From the NCBI GenBank assembly GCA_016790075.1, contig JAEUPP010000049.1, forward strand, positions 94,636-158,635: a DNA stretch of 64,000 nt, given 5' to 3'. Numbering within the stretch: the stretch's first letter is position 1; the number at the start of each line of letters is the position of its first letter. The DNA comes from Rhodanobacteraceae bacterium. Its GTDB lineage: Bacteria; Pseudomonadota; Gammaproteobacteria; Xanthomonadales; Rhodanobacteraceae. The notes below the pieces were generated by a model that did no database searches, was not told the origin of the DNA, and was given only the letters and a program-made list of their open reading frames with translations. The translations under genes and the position numbers were made by a program. Positions 55,070-63,378 of this stretch are shown here, in pieces.

Positions 55070-55629
55070 TCATCCGCGCCAGCGATCCTGGCGATCTACC
55101 AGCGGACAGGCAGCCACAAGCTCCGGGTCCACGTCGGGCTTGGCCGTGTCCATCACAAAGCATTCGCCCAACACCGAGCAGTAACACGCGCGCACGCTCA
55201 CTTTGAAGCGCTCCTCATTGATGCGTTGCCACACTTCCGGCGGATTTTTTTCGCGGCGAATACGAGGAAAGATCCACTTTCGCCGACTTTCAGCACGCCT
55301 TCCACGGACGAGGTCACCGTGGCCAAGTTCTTGCCTTTGCCATCACAGCAATGGCTCAACAAGGCCCCCGCATTCGCTTGTGGCTCGCCTTGGTACAGCA
55401 ATTGAAAGGTCTGGATGCGGGCCGGGCCGACGCCTGCGTTTGCGATGGAAAAGTTGATCACGTCGTCGCCATTTGCATCGCGGTTGCCGGTTCCATATTG
55501 CACATAAGGCCAAGTGCTGGCGGCGAGCAAGCGTTCCTGGGTGCGATTGGAACTCACCGCAACGCCCAGGGACACGGCCGAGATCAACACCGCGCCAACA
55601 CTCAAAACAACGTCATGCCGATTGCTCAT
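55070..55629 (-). pseudogene. Membrane-anchored hypothetical protein gene with frameshift in a poly-A run
   Basis: The 5' part (ATG 55629) encodes an N-terminal membrane helix (DVVLSVGAVLISAVSLGVAV) and a periplasmic or cytosolic domain up to GSFLVFAAKK. Then the frame is lost at a run of seven A (T on the plus strand, 55245-55251) and stops at 55198 after 143 residues. One extra A restores a frame that continues NPPEVWQRINEERFKVSVRA, CYCSVLGECFVMDTAKPDVD and ends DRWRG at 55070, giving 186 residues. Either a real -1 deletion, phase variation at the A-run, or a sequencing error explains it. The family is unknown. Confidence 0.75.
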
Positions 55630-55738
55630 TCAGAGGCCCCATCTGCGAATAGGCCATATTGGATGCGGCGGGAGCATGCCAGGGTTTGAAGTGCCGGATG
55701 GAAGCACGCTTCGAATACGCCGCCTCATTCGTGGCCTG

Positions 55739-55981
55739 CGGTTCAAGCGCGACTTCGGTGTGCCGGAGGACTCGGCCCAGACCCACTTCACCGATCCGCA
55801 GAGCTGGAACATGAAGCAGCCCGACGCTGGCTTTGAGCACAACTGCCGCGCGTAGACGGGAGTGGATGCCGAGTGTCAGATCATCGTGGCGACAGAGCTG
55901 ACCGATCGCGCTGCCGACAGCGGGCTGTTGCCGGCGATGGTGGAAGCGATGAGCGCGTGCTGGGCGCGTTGCCCGGCTGAG
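55739..55981 (+). pseudogene. Fragment of an IS1182-type transposase
   Basis: The frame reads RFKRDFGVPEDSAQTHFTDP, then MKQPDAGFEHN, a TAG stop at 55853, then TGVDAECQIIVATELTDRAA and DSGLLPAMVEAM. This matches the central catalytic region of IS1182-like DDE transposases (NFTDPES-MK--GF-Q-YNAQAAVD---QIIVATE-T). The N-terminal DUF772-type part and the C-terminus are absent and no terminal repeats were found. It lies against the end of the intact pilO-like gene, at the right boundary of the island. Confidence 0.75.
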
Positions 55982-56017
55982 GCTATCGGTCCTCTGTTTC
56001 TTCTGCCACGCAGACTC
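55982..56017. other. Right junction of the island
   Basis: A 36-base segment between the transposase fragment and the pilO-like stop codon. The direct repeat with the left remnant begins at CTAGCGGCGCGC (56018), exactly at the stop codon. Confidence 0.5.
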
Positions 56018-56581
56018 CTAGCGGCGCGCTTCATTCTCGATATAGCGGTATTCCTCGGCTTGCACTGCGACGCTGAATTCGCCGTCGCTGCCGGCAACCG
56101 AGGCAAGTTGCAGTCCACGTATGCGCTGGACCGGGACGATGTCCGCGTAGTCGCGGAAAAACGCCTGCAAGGCCGCAGTCCTGCCGCGCAATGCAAAGCG
56201 GAGTTCGCGGCTGGCGTAGAAATCGCGCAGGTTTTCGCCGCTACGTGTCATGCCGTCCAGCACCAGGCCGTGGCGCTGGGCGAGTACCTGCAAGCCGCTG
56301 TCGACTTCGGCATCGGCGAACTGCCCCGGCAGAAGCTGCTGCAACACGGCAATATCCTTGCGCACCGCAGCGACTTCTTGTGCGTAGGACTCGCGGTCGG
56401 ACAGCTGCCGCCGGCGCAGGTCTATGGTTTCGTCGAGCCAGTTGACCGCAGCTTCGCCGCGCTCGACCTGGTCCAGCGTGCCGGACAGTAGCCAGGAGCC
56501 CAGTCCTGTGCCGGCGAACAGCGCGCTGACGATGATGATCCAGCGGCTCCGCGATGGGGCAGCACCTGAGCTTGCCTTCAT
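56018..56581 (-). CDS. PilO/GspM-like inner-membrane protein
   Basis: 187 residues: one membrane helix (about 12-35, WIIIVSALFAGTGLGSWLL), a coiled coil (about 40-80) and a ferredoxin-like domain (VLQQLLPGQFADAEVDSGLQ ... GENLRDFYASRELRFALRG ... ADIVPVQRIRGLQL). That is the PilO plan. It overlaps the PilN-like gene by 4 bases. No pilM, pilP or pilQ is adjacent, so it may belong to a reduced, separate assembly. Its 3' 230 bases are duplicated at 52002-52230. Confidence 0.75.
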   Translation of the reverse strand: MKASSGAAPSRSRWIIIVSALFAGTGLGSWLLSGTLDQVERGEAAVNWLDETIDLRRRQLSDRESYAQEVAAVRKDIAVLQQLLPGQFADAEVDSGLQVLAQRHGLVLDGMTRSGENLRDFYASRELRFALRGRTAALQAFFRDYADIVPVQRIRGLQLASVAGSDGEFSVAVQAEEYRYIENEARR

Positions 56582-57096
56582 TGGGTTGCCTCCGCCCTCG
56601 TCGCTGCCGGGAATCGTGCCGGATCGATCCGTGCACCCAGGGTGATGTTTCCTGCAGCGTCGGGGGTGATGGGGGCGGCTTCGGAAAAGCCCGCGCGGGT
56701 CATCTGCTCCAGGGTTTTTGCTGCTGTTTCCGCATCAGCGTTGGTCAGTTGCAACGACAGCCGTGTGTCGTCGACATCGAGTGCGACCAGGCGTGCATTG
56801 GCTGGAATCTGCGTCGTCAATGCCAGCGCAGCATGAAGCCCGTGCTGCCGCTGTTGCAGTACTTCGGTGACTTGCTTGCGCGACAGCATCTGGCCGCGCA
56901 ATTGTTCGAGATGGCCAATCGGGGCCAGCTCCGCGTCCAGTTCCCTGAGCCGGCTTTCGAGTGCGCTGACCTCATTGGCGAGCTGCCGTTCGCGGTTGAA
57001 GAAATACAGTGTGGCCGCAGCGAGCGGCAGCAATGCTGCCGCAAATGCCAGCGCCGTCAGCAGGAAAGTCGAATGGCGGCGTGCCGCTGCATTCAT
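56578..57096 (-). CDS. PilN-like inner-membrane protein
   Basis: 172 residues with an N-terminal membrane helix (FLLTALAFAAALLPLAAATLYFF), then a coiled coil (ERQLANEVSALESRLRELDA) and a beta-alpha domain with IPANARLVALDVDDTRLSLQ and KTLEQMTRAGFSEAAPITP. This fits PilN, which pairs with PilO in type IV pilus or related systems. It overlaps both neighbours by 4 bases. The family is diverse, so the assignment rests on architecture and on the PilO-like partner. Confidence 0.75.
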   Translation of the reverse strand: MNAAARRHSTFLLTALAFAAALLPLAAATLYFFNRERQLANEVSALESRLRELDAELAPIGHLEQLRGQMLSRKQVTEVLQQRQHGLHAALALTTQIPANARLVALDVDDTRLSLQLTNADAETAAKTLEQMTRAGFSEAAPITPDAAGNITLGARIDPARFPAATRAEATQ

Positions 57097-57527
57097 CGAA
57101 GTGGCTCCGGTGTGGTTGTAGCGGCGCAGGGGCTGCCGCGGTCGGCCGCGGCTGGGCCTGTGCGATAGCCGAGAATCTGTGTGTGGTCCGCCGACAGCGT
57201 GACTTTCTCGCTGATACGCTGGCCGTCGGCAAATTCCGTCACGAACCAGGCCGCAGTGCGCGCCGGGTCGGCCAGTGGTTCGAGTGTGATGGTTTTGCGG
57301 CAGAGTACGGTGCTGTTACTGCGGCGTGCAGCGCGAATACGCTGTGACCAGGCTTCGCGGTCCAGTCCTTCGCGCAATGCCGTGCCGGTCTGTGCCCAGG
57401 CTTCGGCGTAGCGGGCCGTGTCGACCAGCGCCAGCCATTCCCGCGCGCGTGCTGCAGCGGTTGAGGTATCTGCTGCTGCCATATCGGTGCAGAGCAACAG
57501 TACGGATAGCGCGAACCAACTTTTCAT
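57093..57527 (-). CDS. Exported DUF4019-like protein
   Basis: 144 residues with a signal peptide (MKSWFALSVLLLCTDMAAA before DTST). ARAREWLALVDTARYAEAWA, AWSQRIRAARRSNSTVLCRK and TAAWFVTEFADGQRISEKVT match the small periplasmic DUF4019 family, whose function is unknown. One pair of cysteines (LCRK, GSPCAA) might form a disulfide. It overlaps the oxidase gene upstream and the PilN-like gene downstream by 4 bases each, so all four are one transcript. Confidence 0.82.
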   Translation of the reverse strand: MKSWFALSVLLLCTDMAAADTSTAAARAREWLALVDTARYAEAWAQTGTALREGLDREAWSQRIRAARRSNSTVLCRKTITLEPLADPARTAAWFVTEFADGQRISEKVTLSADHTQILGYRTGPAAADRGSPCAATTTPEPLR

Positions 57528-58912
57528 GTCGTGTCCAAATCGGGCAGCAGCTTGCCCGGGTTGAGTATGCCATCGGGGTCGAACTGCGCCTTGATGCGGC
57601 GCATAAGCGCCAGCGTCACCGGGGCTAGCGCACGCGGCAGGAATTCGCGCTTGACCAGCCCTATGCCGTGCTCACCGGACAGGGTGCCGTCCAGGCCCAG
57701 TACGAGGTCGAATACGGCGGCGAGACAGTGCGGCGCCGCGGCTGCCTGGGCGCTGTCTTCCGGCCGGTACAGCAGGTTGACGTGGATATTGCCGTTACCT
57801 GCGTGTCCAAAATTTACAATGGGTATTCCGTGTTTATTGGAAATATCCCTTAGTCCTCCTATCAGCTCAGGCAGGCGGCTGACCGGAACGACCACGTCCT
57901 CATTGATTTTCATGGGTGCGATTGCACGCAGGGCCGGCGACAGCGCCCTGCGCGCGGCCCAGAGCTTTTCGACTTCAGCTGCGTCGTTCGCCGCATGCCA
58001 TTCGATGAGCCCTTCGCCACGCGCCGCGGCGGCCACGGCCTCGACCGCGGGCGGCAGATAGTCTGCTTCACCATCGACTTCTATCAGCAGCATGGCGCCG
58101 GCCAGCGGGATATGCTCACCGCCATGCTTGCGCGCAAGGCGCAGGGCCTCGTCGTCGAGAAATTCGAGCGCGCAGGGCGTCACCGGTTGCGCCATGATGC
58201 GTGATACGGCTGCGGCGGCGGCGGTGATGTCGACATAGGTCGCGCGCAGCACGCGCTTGTGCGCCGGCAGCGGCGTCAGTTTCAGTGTCGCTTCGGTAAT
58301 CAGGGCCAACGTGCCCTCGGCACCGATCAGTAGGCGGGTAAGGTCGTATCCGGTCGCGCCCTTGCTGGTGTAGTAGCCGGCGCGGAAGGCTTCGCCGCTG
58401 CCTGCGACGGCCTGCAGGCCCAGCGTGTTCTCGCGCGGCGCGCCGTATTTCACGGCCCGCGGACCGGCGGAGTTGCAGGCGAGGTTGCCACCAATGCTGC
58501 AGTAGGCGCTTGAGGTGGGGTCGGGCGGCCAGAAGAAACCCAGTGGCTTCAATGCGGCCTGCAGATCGCCGTTGAGCACGCCCGGCTCGACGACGGCGTA
58601 GCGATTGGCCGTGTCGATGCGCAGGATGCGATTCATGCGTTCGAAGGAAACGACGATGCCGCCGTGGACAGGCACCGTCGCGCCGGTCGTGTTCGTGCCG
58701 CGGCCGCGGGCGATCAGCGGTGTCTGTGTTTCCCGGCAAACCTGTACCAGTGCGACGACTTGTGCATGGGTGGTCGGAAAAACGACCGCATCAGGCTGGG
58801 CCTGGCGGCGTGAATTGTCGTAGCCGTAGACCAGGCATTGCGCGGGCTCCGTGCTCAGTGCGCCGGGAAAAATGGCGGCAAGCGAATCGAGCAGAGTCGG
58901 TGCCAGCAGCAT
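57524..58912 (-). CDS. FAD-linked D-2-hydroxyacid oxidase/dehydrogenase, GlcD type
   Basis: 462 residues, matching GlcD and D-lactate or D-2-hydroxyglutarate dehydrogenases. The PCMH-type FAD domain shows HAQVVALVQVCRETQTPLIA, RGRGTNTTGATVPVHGGIVV, SIGGNLACNSAGPRAVKYG and YDLTRLLIGAEGTLALITEA. The C-terminal domain has NFGHAGNGNIHVNLLY and SGEHGIGLVKREFL with the metal-site His residues. Exact substrate (glycolate, D-lactate or 2-hydroxyglutarate) is not clear. It leads an operon with DUF4019, PilN- and PilO-like genes, an unexpected mix. Confidence 0.9.
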   Translation of the reverse strand: MLLAPTLLDSLAAIFPGALSTEPAQCLVYGYDNSRRQAQPDAVVFPTTHAQVVALVQVCRETQTPLIARGRGTNTTGATVPVHGGIVVSFERMNRILRIDTANRYAVVEPGVLNGDLQAALKPLGFFWPPDPTSSAYCSIGGNLACNSAGPRAVKYGAPRENTLGLQAVAGSGEAFRAGYYTSKGATGYDLTRLLIGAEGTLALITEATLKLTPLPAHKRVLRATYVDITAAAAAVSRIMAQPVTPCALEFLDDEALRLARKHGGEHIPLAGAMLLIEVDGEADYLPPAVEAVAAAARGEGLIEWHAANDAAEVEKLWAARRALSPALRAIAPMKINEDVVVPVSRLPELIGGLRDISNKHGIPIVNFGHAGNGNIHVNLLYRPEDSAQAAAAPHCLAAVFDLVLGLDGTLSGEHGIGLVKREFLPRALAPVTLALMRRIKAQFDPDGILNPGKLLPDLDTT

Positions 58913-58915
58913 GGC

Positions 58916-59509
58916 TTAGTCCTGGTATTCGAGCACGCGCACGACTTTCTCGACACTGGCCACATTGCGCGCCACTTCAGCGACCCGGTCGGCTTCCTCG
59001 CGCGTGAGCAGGCCCATGAGATAGACCGTGCGATGCACCGTGGTGATGTTCACCCGGGTTGGATCGAAATCGGGCAGGTTGACGATATCGAGCAGTGCCG
59101 TCTTTACATGCGCGGTAATGGTGTTGTCGCGGCGCTGCGACAGAAAACCCTCGGGCTCGCGCACTTCGATTTCGTTGACCAGGCGGCGCACGCCTTCGTA
59201 GCCGGCTACGCGCTGTTCGGCGCGTTGCTTGAGTTCTTCGCTGCGCACCTCGCCGGCGAGCAGCATCACGCCGTTGTAGACCACGATGGAGACGTTGTTT
59301 TTCAGCGCCAGTTCTTTGTCCTTGTTGAAATTGTCATAGGCCGTCGCCTGGATGTTGCGGTCGCTGATGACCGTGGTCCAACTGCGGCGATCATGGCCGA
59401 CGCCGGCGGCCGTGCCGCCAACTACGGCGGCGACGCAACCCGACAGCAGCGCCATCGATGCGATTAGCGCAGCAAGGCGCAGGGGGAGGCGATAGGGGGG
59501 GCGGCTCAT
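58916..59509 (-). CDS. dolP: BON-domain outer-membrane lipoprotein
   Basis: 197 residues from ATG 59509; the lipobox ASMALLSGC marks a lipoprotein. Two BON domains follow (about 50-110, SDRNIQATAYDNFNKDKELA; and about 125-190, DNTITAHVKTALLDIVNL), the plan of DolP (YraP), which binds anionic phospholipids at division sites and supports outer-membrane integrity. Nearby yraN and lpoA on the same strand reproduce the rsmI-lpoA-yraN-(dolP) cluster known from enterics. A longer frame starting at 59599 lacks a lipobox at its N-terminus. Confidence 0.9.
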   Translation of the reverse strand: MSRPPYRLPLRLAALIASMALLSGCVAAVVGGTAAGVGHDRRSWTTVISDRNIQATAYDNFNKDKELALKNNVSIVVYNGVMLLAGEVRSEELKQRAEQRVAGYEGVRRLVNEIEVREPEGFLSQRRDNTITAHVKTALLDIVNLPDFDPTRVNITTVHRTVYLMGLLTREEADRVAEVARNVASVEKVVRVLEYQD

Positions 59510-59730
59510 AGTTTTTTCTCGTGAATCGCTGAACAAGTCAGAGCTGGGTTTCCGGTGCAACGACAGGCTGCGAAACTGCCGCGCATCAGTCACCGGCATG
59601 CTGCTATCCCTGCAGCGCTGCGCACTGTCACGGCTGCAGCGAGCTGTTTTTTCGATGGCAGACGGACGCTCACCCTACTCATCCTGGACAACGGCTTCAA
59701 ACTCGGAGCAGGCATCGGGCATCCATGGGC

Positions 59731-60087
59731 TCAGAAGGCCTCGAAAGCGCCGCGTATCCAGTCACAGCTGGCTTGGCCGGCGCTGCCGCCGAACGCCACG
59801 CTGTCAAAGCGGCAGGGAGAATGGGCAAAGGCCGGATGGGCGGCCAGAAATAGCTGTGCACTGTGGATCAGGCGGCGGCGCTTGCTCACGCCTATGGACT
59901 CTGTTCCGTCAGCGACGGAGGCGGCGTTGCGGTAGCGCACTTCTACGAAAACCAGTGTCGCTCCATCACGCATGACGAGATCGAGTTCGCCGTAGCGGCA
60001 CTGCCAGTTGCGTGCGACCAGGCACAGTCCGGCACGCTCGAGCTCGGCTTGCGCAGTCTGTTCCCAGATGGCACCTACCGAGCGCAT
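59731..60087 (-). CDS. yraN: YraN-family (UPF0102) nuclease-like protein
   Basis: 118 residues. The fold is a small restriction-endonuclease-like one. AQAELERAGLCLVARNWQCR, YGELDLVMRDGATLVFVEVRYR and RRRLIHSAQLFLAAHP match the family, including the E-x-D/E-V catalytic pattern GELD...VFVEVR. Its ATG overlaps the lpoA stop (ATGA). Function in the cell is unclear; the family is linked to DNA repair or recombination in some reports. Confidence 0.92.
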   Translation of the reverse strand: MRSVGAIWEQTAQAELERAGLCLVARNWQCRYGELDLVMRDGATLVFVEVRYRNAASVADGTESIGVSKRRRLIHSAQLFLAAHPAFAHSPCRFDSVAFGGSAGQASCDWIRGAFEAF

Positions 60088-61862
60088 CAGGGCGTCCGGC
60101 CGTCACCCAGGGTCAGGCCCGCTACCGGCCGCGCAACGCCGTTTTCAAAGCGCACCCAGGTCAGCAGCCTGTGCACACGCCCGAAGGTGTCGGAAGCAAG
60201 CTGCCCGGTCGCTCCGGGCAGATAGCTGTCCGGATGCGTGCCCAGCCAGTCCATGTAGGGCATCAGCGCATAGGCGTCGAGGCCAAGGGCGAACAGGCGG
60301 GCGCCGGTACCGCGCGCGGAGTCTATGCCACGCACGATCTGGTCGCGCGGCGGCAGGCCGGCATTGGCATCGAACAGCCACGGCGCGTCGCAGAACTCCA
60401 GGCCATCAAGGTCGCGATCGAGGCCTGCGTTCAGTGTTCCGGAATAGACGTGTGAACTCGCCAGCACCGGCACGGTCACGCCGGCGAGCTTGAGTTGCGG
60501 CATCAGGAGCCGTGCCTGCTGCGGGCGCATGCTGATGAACACGGCTGCGTTCGATGCTGTAGCAAAAGCGCCCACGGCCTGGCGGATGGCGCCGGAATAG
60601 TTGACTTCGCCCTCCTTGAGGCGCGCTTCGCCGACCACCGCGCCACCCAGGCTTTCAAACTGGGCACGGAATGCGAGCGCGGCGCGTTCGGCCCAGTCGT
60701 CGGTGGCAGCTATTACGGCGGCCTCCTTGATCCCCACGGAGGCCATGCGTTCGGCGGCCTGGGCGCCTTCGCTGTCGGGCAGCAGGCCGAAGGCGATGCT
60801 GCCGGCTGGTGGCGTCGCGCCGTTGTCAGCCTGATTCAGCGCCAGCACGGGAACACGCAGTTCATTCTGTTCAAACAGCAGGCCGACAGCTTCGCGCGTC
60901 AAGGGGCCGACAACGCGATCAGCGCCTTCGTCGACGGCGCGGCGGTAGGCGGCAAGGGCGTCTTCCGCGCTTTGTCCACTATCATAAATTTTCACTTCAC
61001 CGCGTTCCGGGCCGGGGTTGCGGTCGTTGAACCAGGCGGCAAAAAAGCCGTCGCGTATGGCGGCGGCGGCGTTCCTGAGCGCCCCGCTGGACGGCAGCAG
61101 CAGCGCAACGCGCCGCGCCGCCTGATGACCTTCACGCGCCCACTGGTTGTTGCCGCCCTGCTGCAGAGTGCCGACAGGCCGGCTCGGCCGCTGCAGCGCC
61201 AGCGGCAGGGTCTGTCCTTGTTTGCGCAGGGCGCGTTCGATCCAGGGACGCAGCATGTCGTTGCCCGGCAGTGCGATACCGCGCTGTTTCAGTGTGGCCG
61301 CATCGAGCGTGGCCAGCGTGTCGATGATTTCGCGCCGGTTGCTCTCGCGGTCGGCTCCGGTCAAGGAGCGGTCAAGCACGGCGCGTGTGCGTGCAGCGGC
61401 GAAGCGGTCGCCCGCGGCCCGTTGCGCGCGTGCCGTCAGTTCGAGACGGCGCAGCACCAGCGCCGGTGGCAGCGCGGCATCCGGCAAGGCCAGCAGGGCC
61501 AGCGCTTCTTCAGCTTGCTCTCGGCTCAGCGCGAACTCGGCGCTGAGCAGGTCGTAGCGATAGGCATCCTCGCCGGCCAGGCGCTTGCGCCTCACCTCCG
61601 ACAGCACCTCGGCTGCGGCGGCGAGATCACCTTCTTCGCGCAGGGATTCGGCGGCGCGGAGCCGGTAGTGACCGCGTGCGCCCGAGTCGGATTTCGCAAG
61701 CTCCAGGTAGGCATTGGCCGCCGCGCGGAAGTCGCCGCGCTCGTAGAGCGTGTCGGCGGCCACGGTCTGAGCACCGCGGGAGGGTGCCGTATCCATGGTC
61801 GCGCAGCCGCCCAACAACGACAGTAGCAGGCAGAGCGAAGCTCCTCGCAGGTTCACAGGCAT
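60087..61862 (-). CDS. lpoA: Penicillin-binding protein activator LpoA
   Basis: 591 residues from ATG 61862, chosen because MPVNLRGASLCLLLSLLGGC places the lipobox correctly. The N-terminal TPR-like domain (about 30-240: ADTLYERGDFRAAANAYLEL) is followed by a periplasmic-binding-protein-like domain (RRVALLLPSSGALRNAAAAI, VVGPLTREAVGLLFEQNELR, SIAFGLLPDSEGAQAAERMA). LpoA sits in the outer membrane and stimulates PBP1A. It is divergent from rsmI and followed by yraN in the same order as in enteric bacteria. Confidence 0.93.
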   Translation of the reverse strand: MPVNLRGASLCLLLSLLGGCATMDTAPSRGAQTVAADTLYERGDFRAAANAYLELAKSDSGARGHYRLRAAESLREEGDLAAAAEVLSEVRRKRLAGEDAYRYDLLSAEFALSREQAEEALALLALPDAALPPALVLRRLELTARAQRAAGDRFAAARTRAVLDRSLTGADRESNRREIIDTLATLDAATLKQRGIALPGNDMLRPWIERALRKQGQTLPLALQRPSRPVGTLQQGGNNQWAREGHQAARRVALLLPSSGALRNAAAAIRDGFFAAWFNDRNPGPERGEVKIYDSGQSAEDALAAYRRAVDEGADRVVGPLTREAVGLLFEQNELRVPVLALNQADNGATPPAGSIAFGLLPDSEGAQAAERMASVGIKEAAVIAATDDWAERAALAFRAQFESLGGAVVGEARLKEGEVNYSGAIRQAVGAFATASNAAVFISMRPQQARLLMPQLKLAGVTVPVLASSHVYSGTLNAGLDRDLDGLEFCDAPWLFDANAGLPPRDQIVRGIDSARGTGARLFALGLDAYALMPYMDWLGTHPDSYLPGATGQLASDTFGRVHRLLTWVRFENGVARPVAGLTLGDGRTP

Positions 61863-61942
61863 GACCGCATCCGTAACACCGGGTAATGCTGCGATCATAG
61901 CGGATAGTGAAGGCGCGCCCGTGCGCGGCCGCGGAGGACAGC

Positions 61943-62773
61943 ATGACGCAACAGCAGGCCGGAAGGCTCTGGGTAGTCGCCACGCCGATCGGCAATCTGG
62001 ATGATCTCTCGCTGCGCGCACAGGAAACGCTAAAGCGGGTTGCGCTGATTGCGGCCGAAGACACGCGGCACAGCGCGCCGCTGCTTGCGCGCTACGGCAT
62101 CAGCACCCGTCTGGTCGCCTTGCACGAGCACAACGAACGTGACGAAGCGCAGCGCCTGGTCGGACGCCTGGCCGAGGGCGAGGAAATCGCGCTGATCTCC
62201 GATGCAGGCACGCCGCTGATCAGTGATCCCGGCTTTCGCCTGGTGCGTGCCGCGCGCGCGGCCGGCATAGCGGTATCGCCGGTGCCCGGTGCCTGCGCCG
62301 CGATAGCCGCGCTCTCGATCGCCGGACTGCCCAGCGATCGCTTCGTCTTCGAGGGATTTCTGCCGGCCAAGTCCGGCGCGCGGCGCGAACGCCTGGCGGA
62401 ACTCGCCGCGGAAACCCGTACGCTGGTGTTCTATGAGTCCAGCCATCGCGTACGCGAATGCGTGGCCGACATGGTGCTCGCCTTCGGTGCGACGCGAGCC
62501 GCCGTATTGGCGCGAGAACTGACCAAGTTGTTCGAGACCGTCATCGATGGCGACCTCGCAACCCTGGCCGAGCGCATCACGGCCGACGCAAACCAGGAGC
62601 GTGGTGAATTCGTGCTGCTGGTCGGCGGCCGCCCCGATGACGAGGACGCCCGCCTGGCCGAGGGGCGGCGTGTATTTGCCCTGCTGCGCGAGGAACTGCC
62701 GCCGGCGCGCGCGGCCAAACTGGCCGCAGCCATCACCGGTGCGGCGCGCAAGGCGTTGTACAAGGGCGACTAA
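61943..62773 (+). CDS. rsmI: 16S rRNA 2'-O-methyltransferase RsmI
   Basis: 276 residues. GGAGGA lies 4 bases before ATG 61943. RsmI methylates the ribose of C1402 in 16S rRNA with SAM. Diagnostic segments are RLWVVATPIGNLDDLSLRAQ, ALIAAEDTRHSAPLLARYGI, LISDAGTPLISDPGFRLVRA and PSDRFVFEGFLPAKSGARRE. A short divergent promoter region (61863-61942) separates it from lpoA. The RNase P RNA gene follows 113 bases downstream on the same strand. Confidence 0.96.
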   Translation: MTQQQAGRLWVVATPIGNLDDLSLRAQETLKRVALIAAEDTRHSAPLLARYGISTRLVALHEHNERDEAQRLVGRLAEGEEIALISDAGTPLISDPGFRLVRAARAAGIAVSPVPGACAAIAALSIAGLPSDRFVFEGFLPAKSGARRERLAELAAETRTLVFYESSHRVRECVADMVLAFGATRAAVLARELTKLFETVIDGDLATLAERITADANQERGEFVLLVGGRPDDEDARLAEGRRVFALLREELPPARAAKLAAAITGAARKALYKGD

Positions 62774-62852
62774 CACGGCGACGCAACGGCTGCGTCCGGT
62801 GAGCCCAAGACTGTCGCGTCGCTCTACGCGCACCTGGTCGGAAGCCACCGTG

Positions 62853-62881
62853 CTGACACCGGTAGGCATCTCCCCTAGAAT
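62853..62881 (+). promoter_or_regulatory. Sigma-70 promoter of rnpB
   Basis: CTGACA (62853-62858) and TAGAAT (62876-62881), each one base from consensus, are 17 bases apart. Transcription would begin about 62887-62889, exactly where the RNase P RNA terminal helix begins. Confidence 0.85.
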
Positions 62882-62886
62882 CCGTC

Positions 62887-63253
<367 letters not shown>

Positions 63254-63255
63254 AC

Positions 63256-63338
63256 ACGCGCAGGCGTTGAAGGAGAGTGGTGAAAGGCGCGGCGGCAACG
63301 CGGCGGCTTTCACCACTTTCCTTCGGCGTTCTGCGCGT
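63256..63338. repeat. Long inverted repeat after rnpB
   Basis: Main arms GAAGGAGAGTGGTGAAAG (63269-63286) and CTTTCACCACTTTCCTTC (63307-63324) pair over 18 positions with one mismatch, around a 20-base GC-rich loop. Outer arms ACGCGCAG (63256-63263) and CTGCGCGT (63331-63338) extend it. No U-run follows. It may stabilise or end the rnpB precursor, or be a mobile palindromic repeat. Confidence 0.7.
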
Positions 63339-63378
63339 TCTCGTTGGCGGGGTCGAAGACGGCAGATGGCGTCGCCGC

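Noticed and set aside
60495-61826. 443-codon plus-strand frame over lpoA
   Set aside because: lpoA on the minus strand has a lipobox and proper family features; the plus frame is a compositional shadow.
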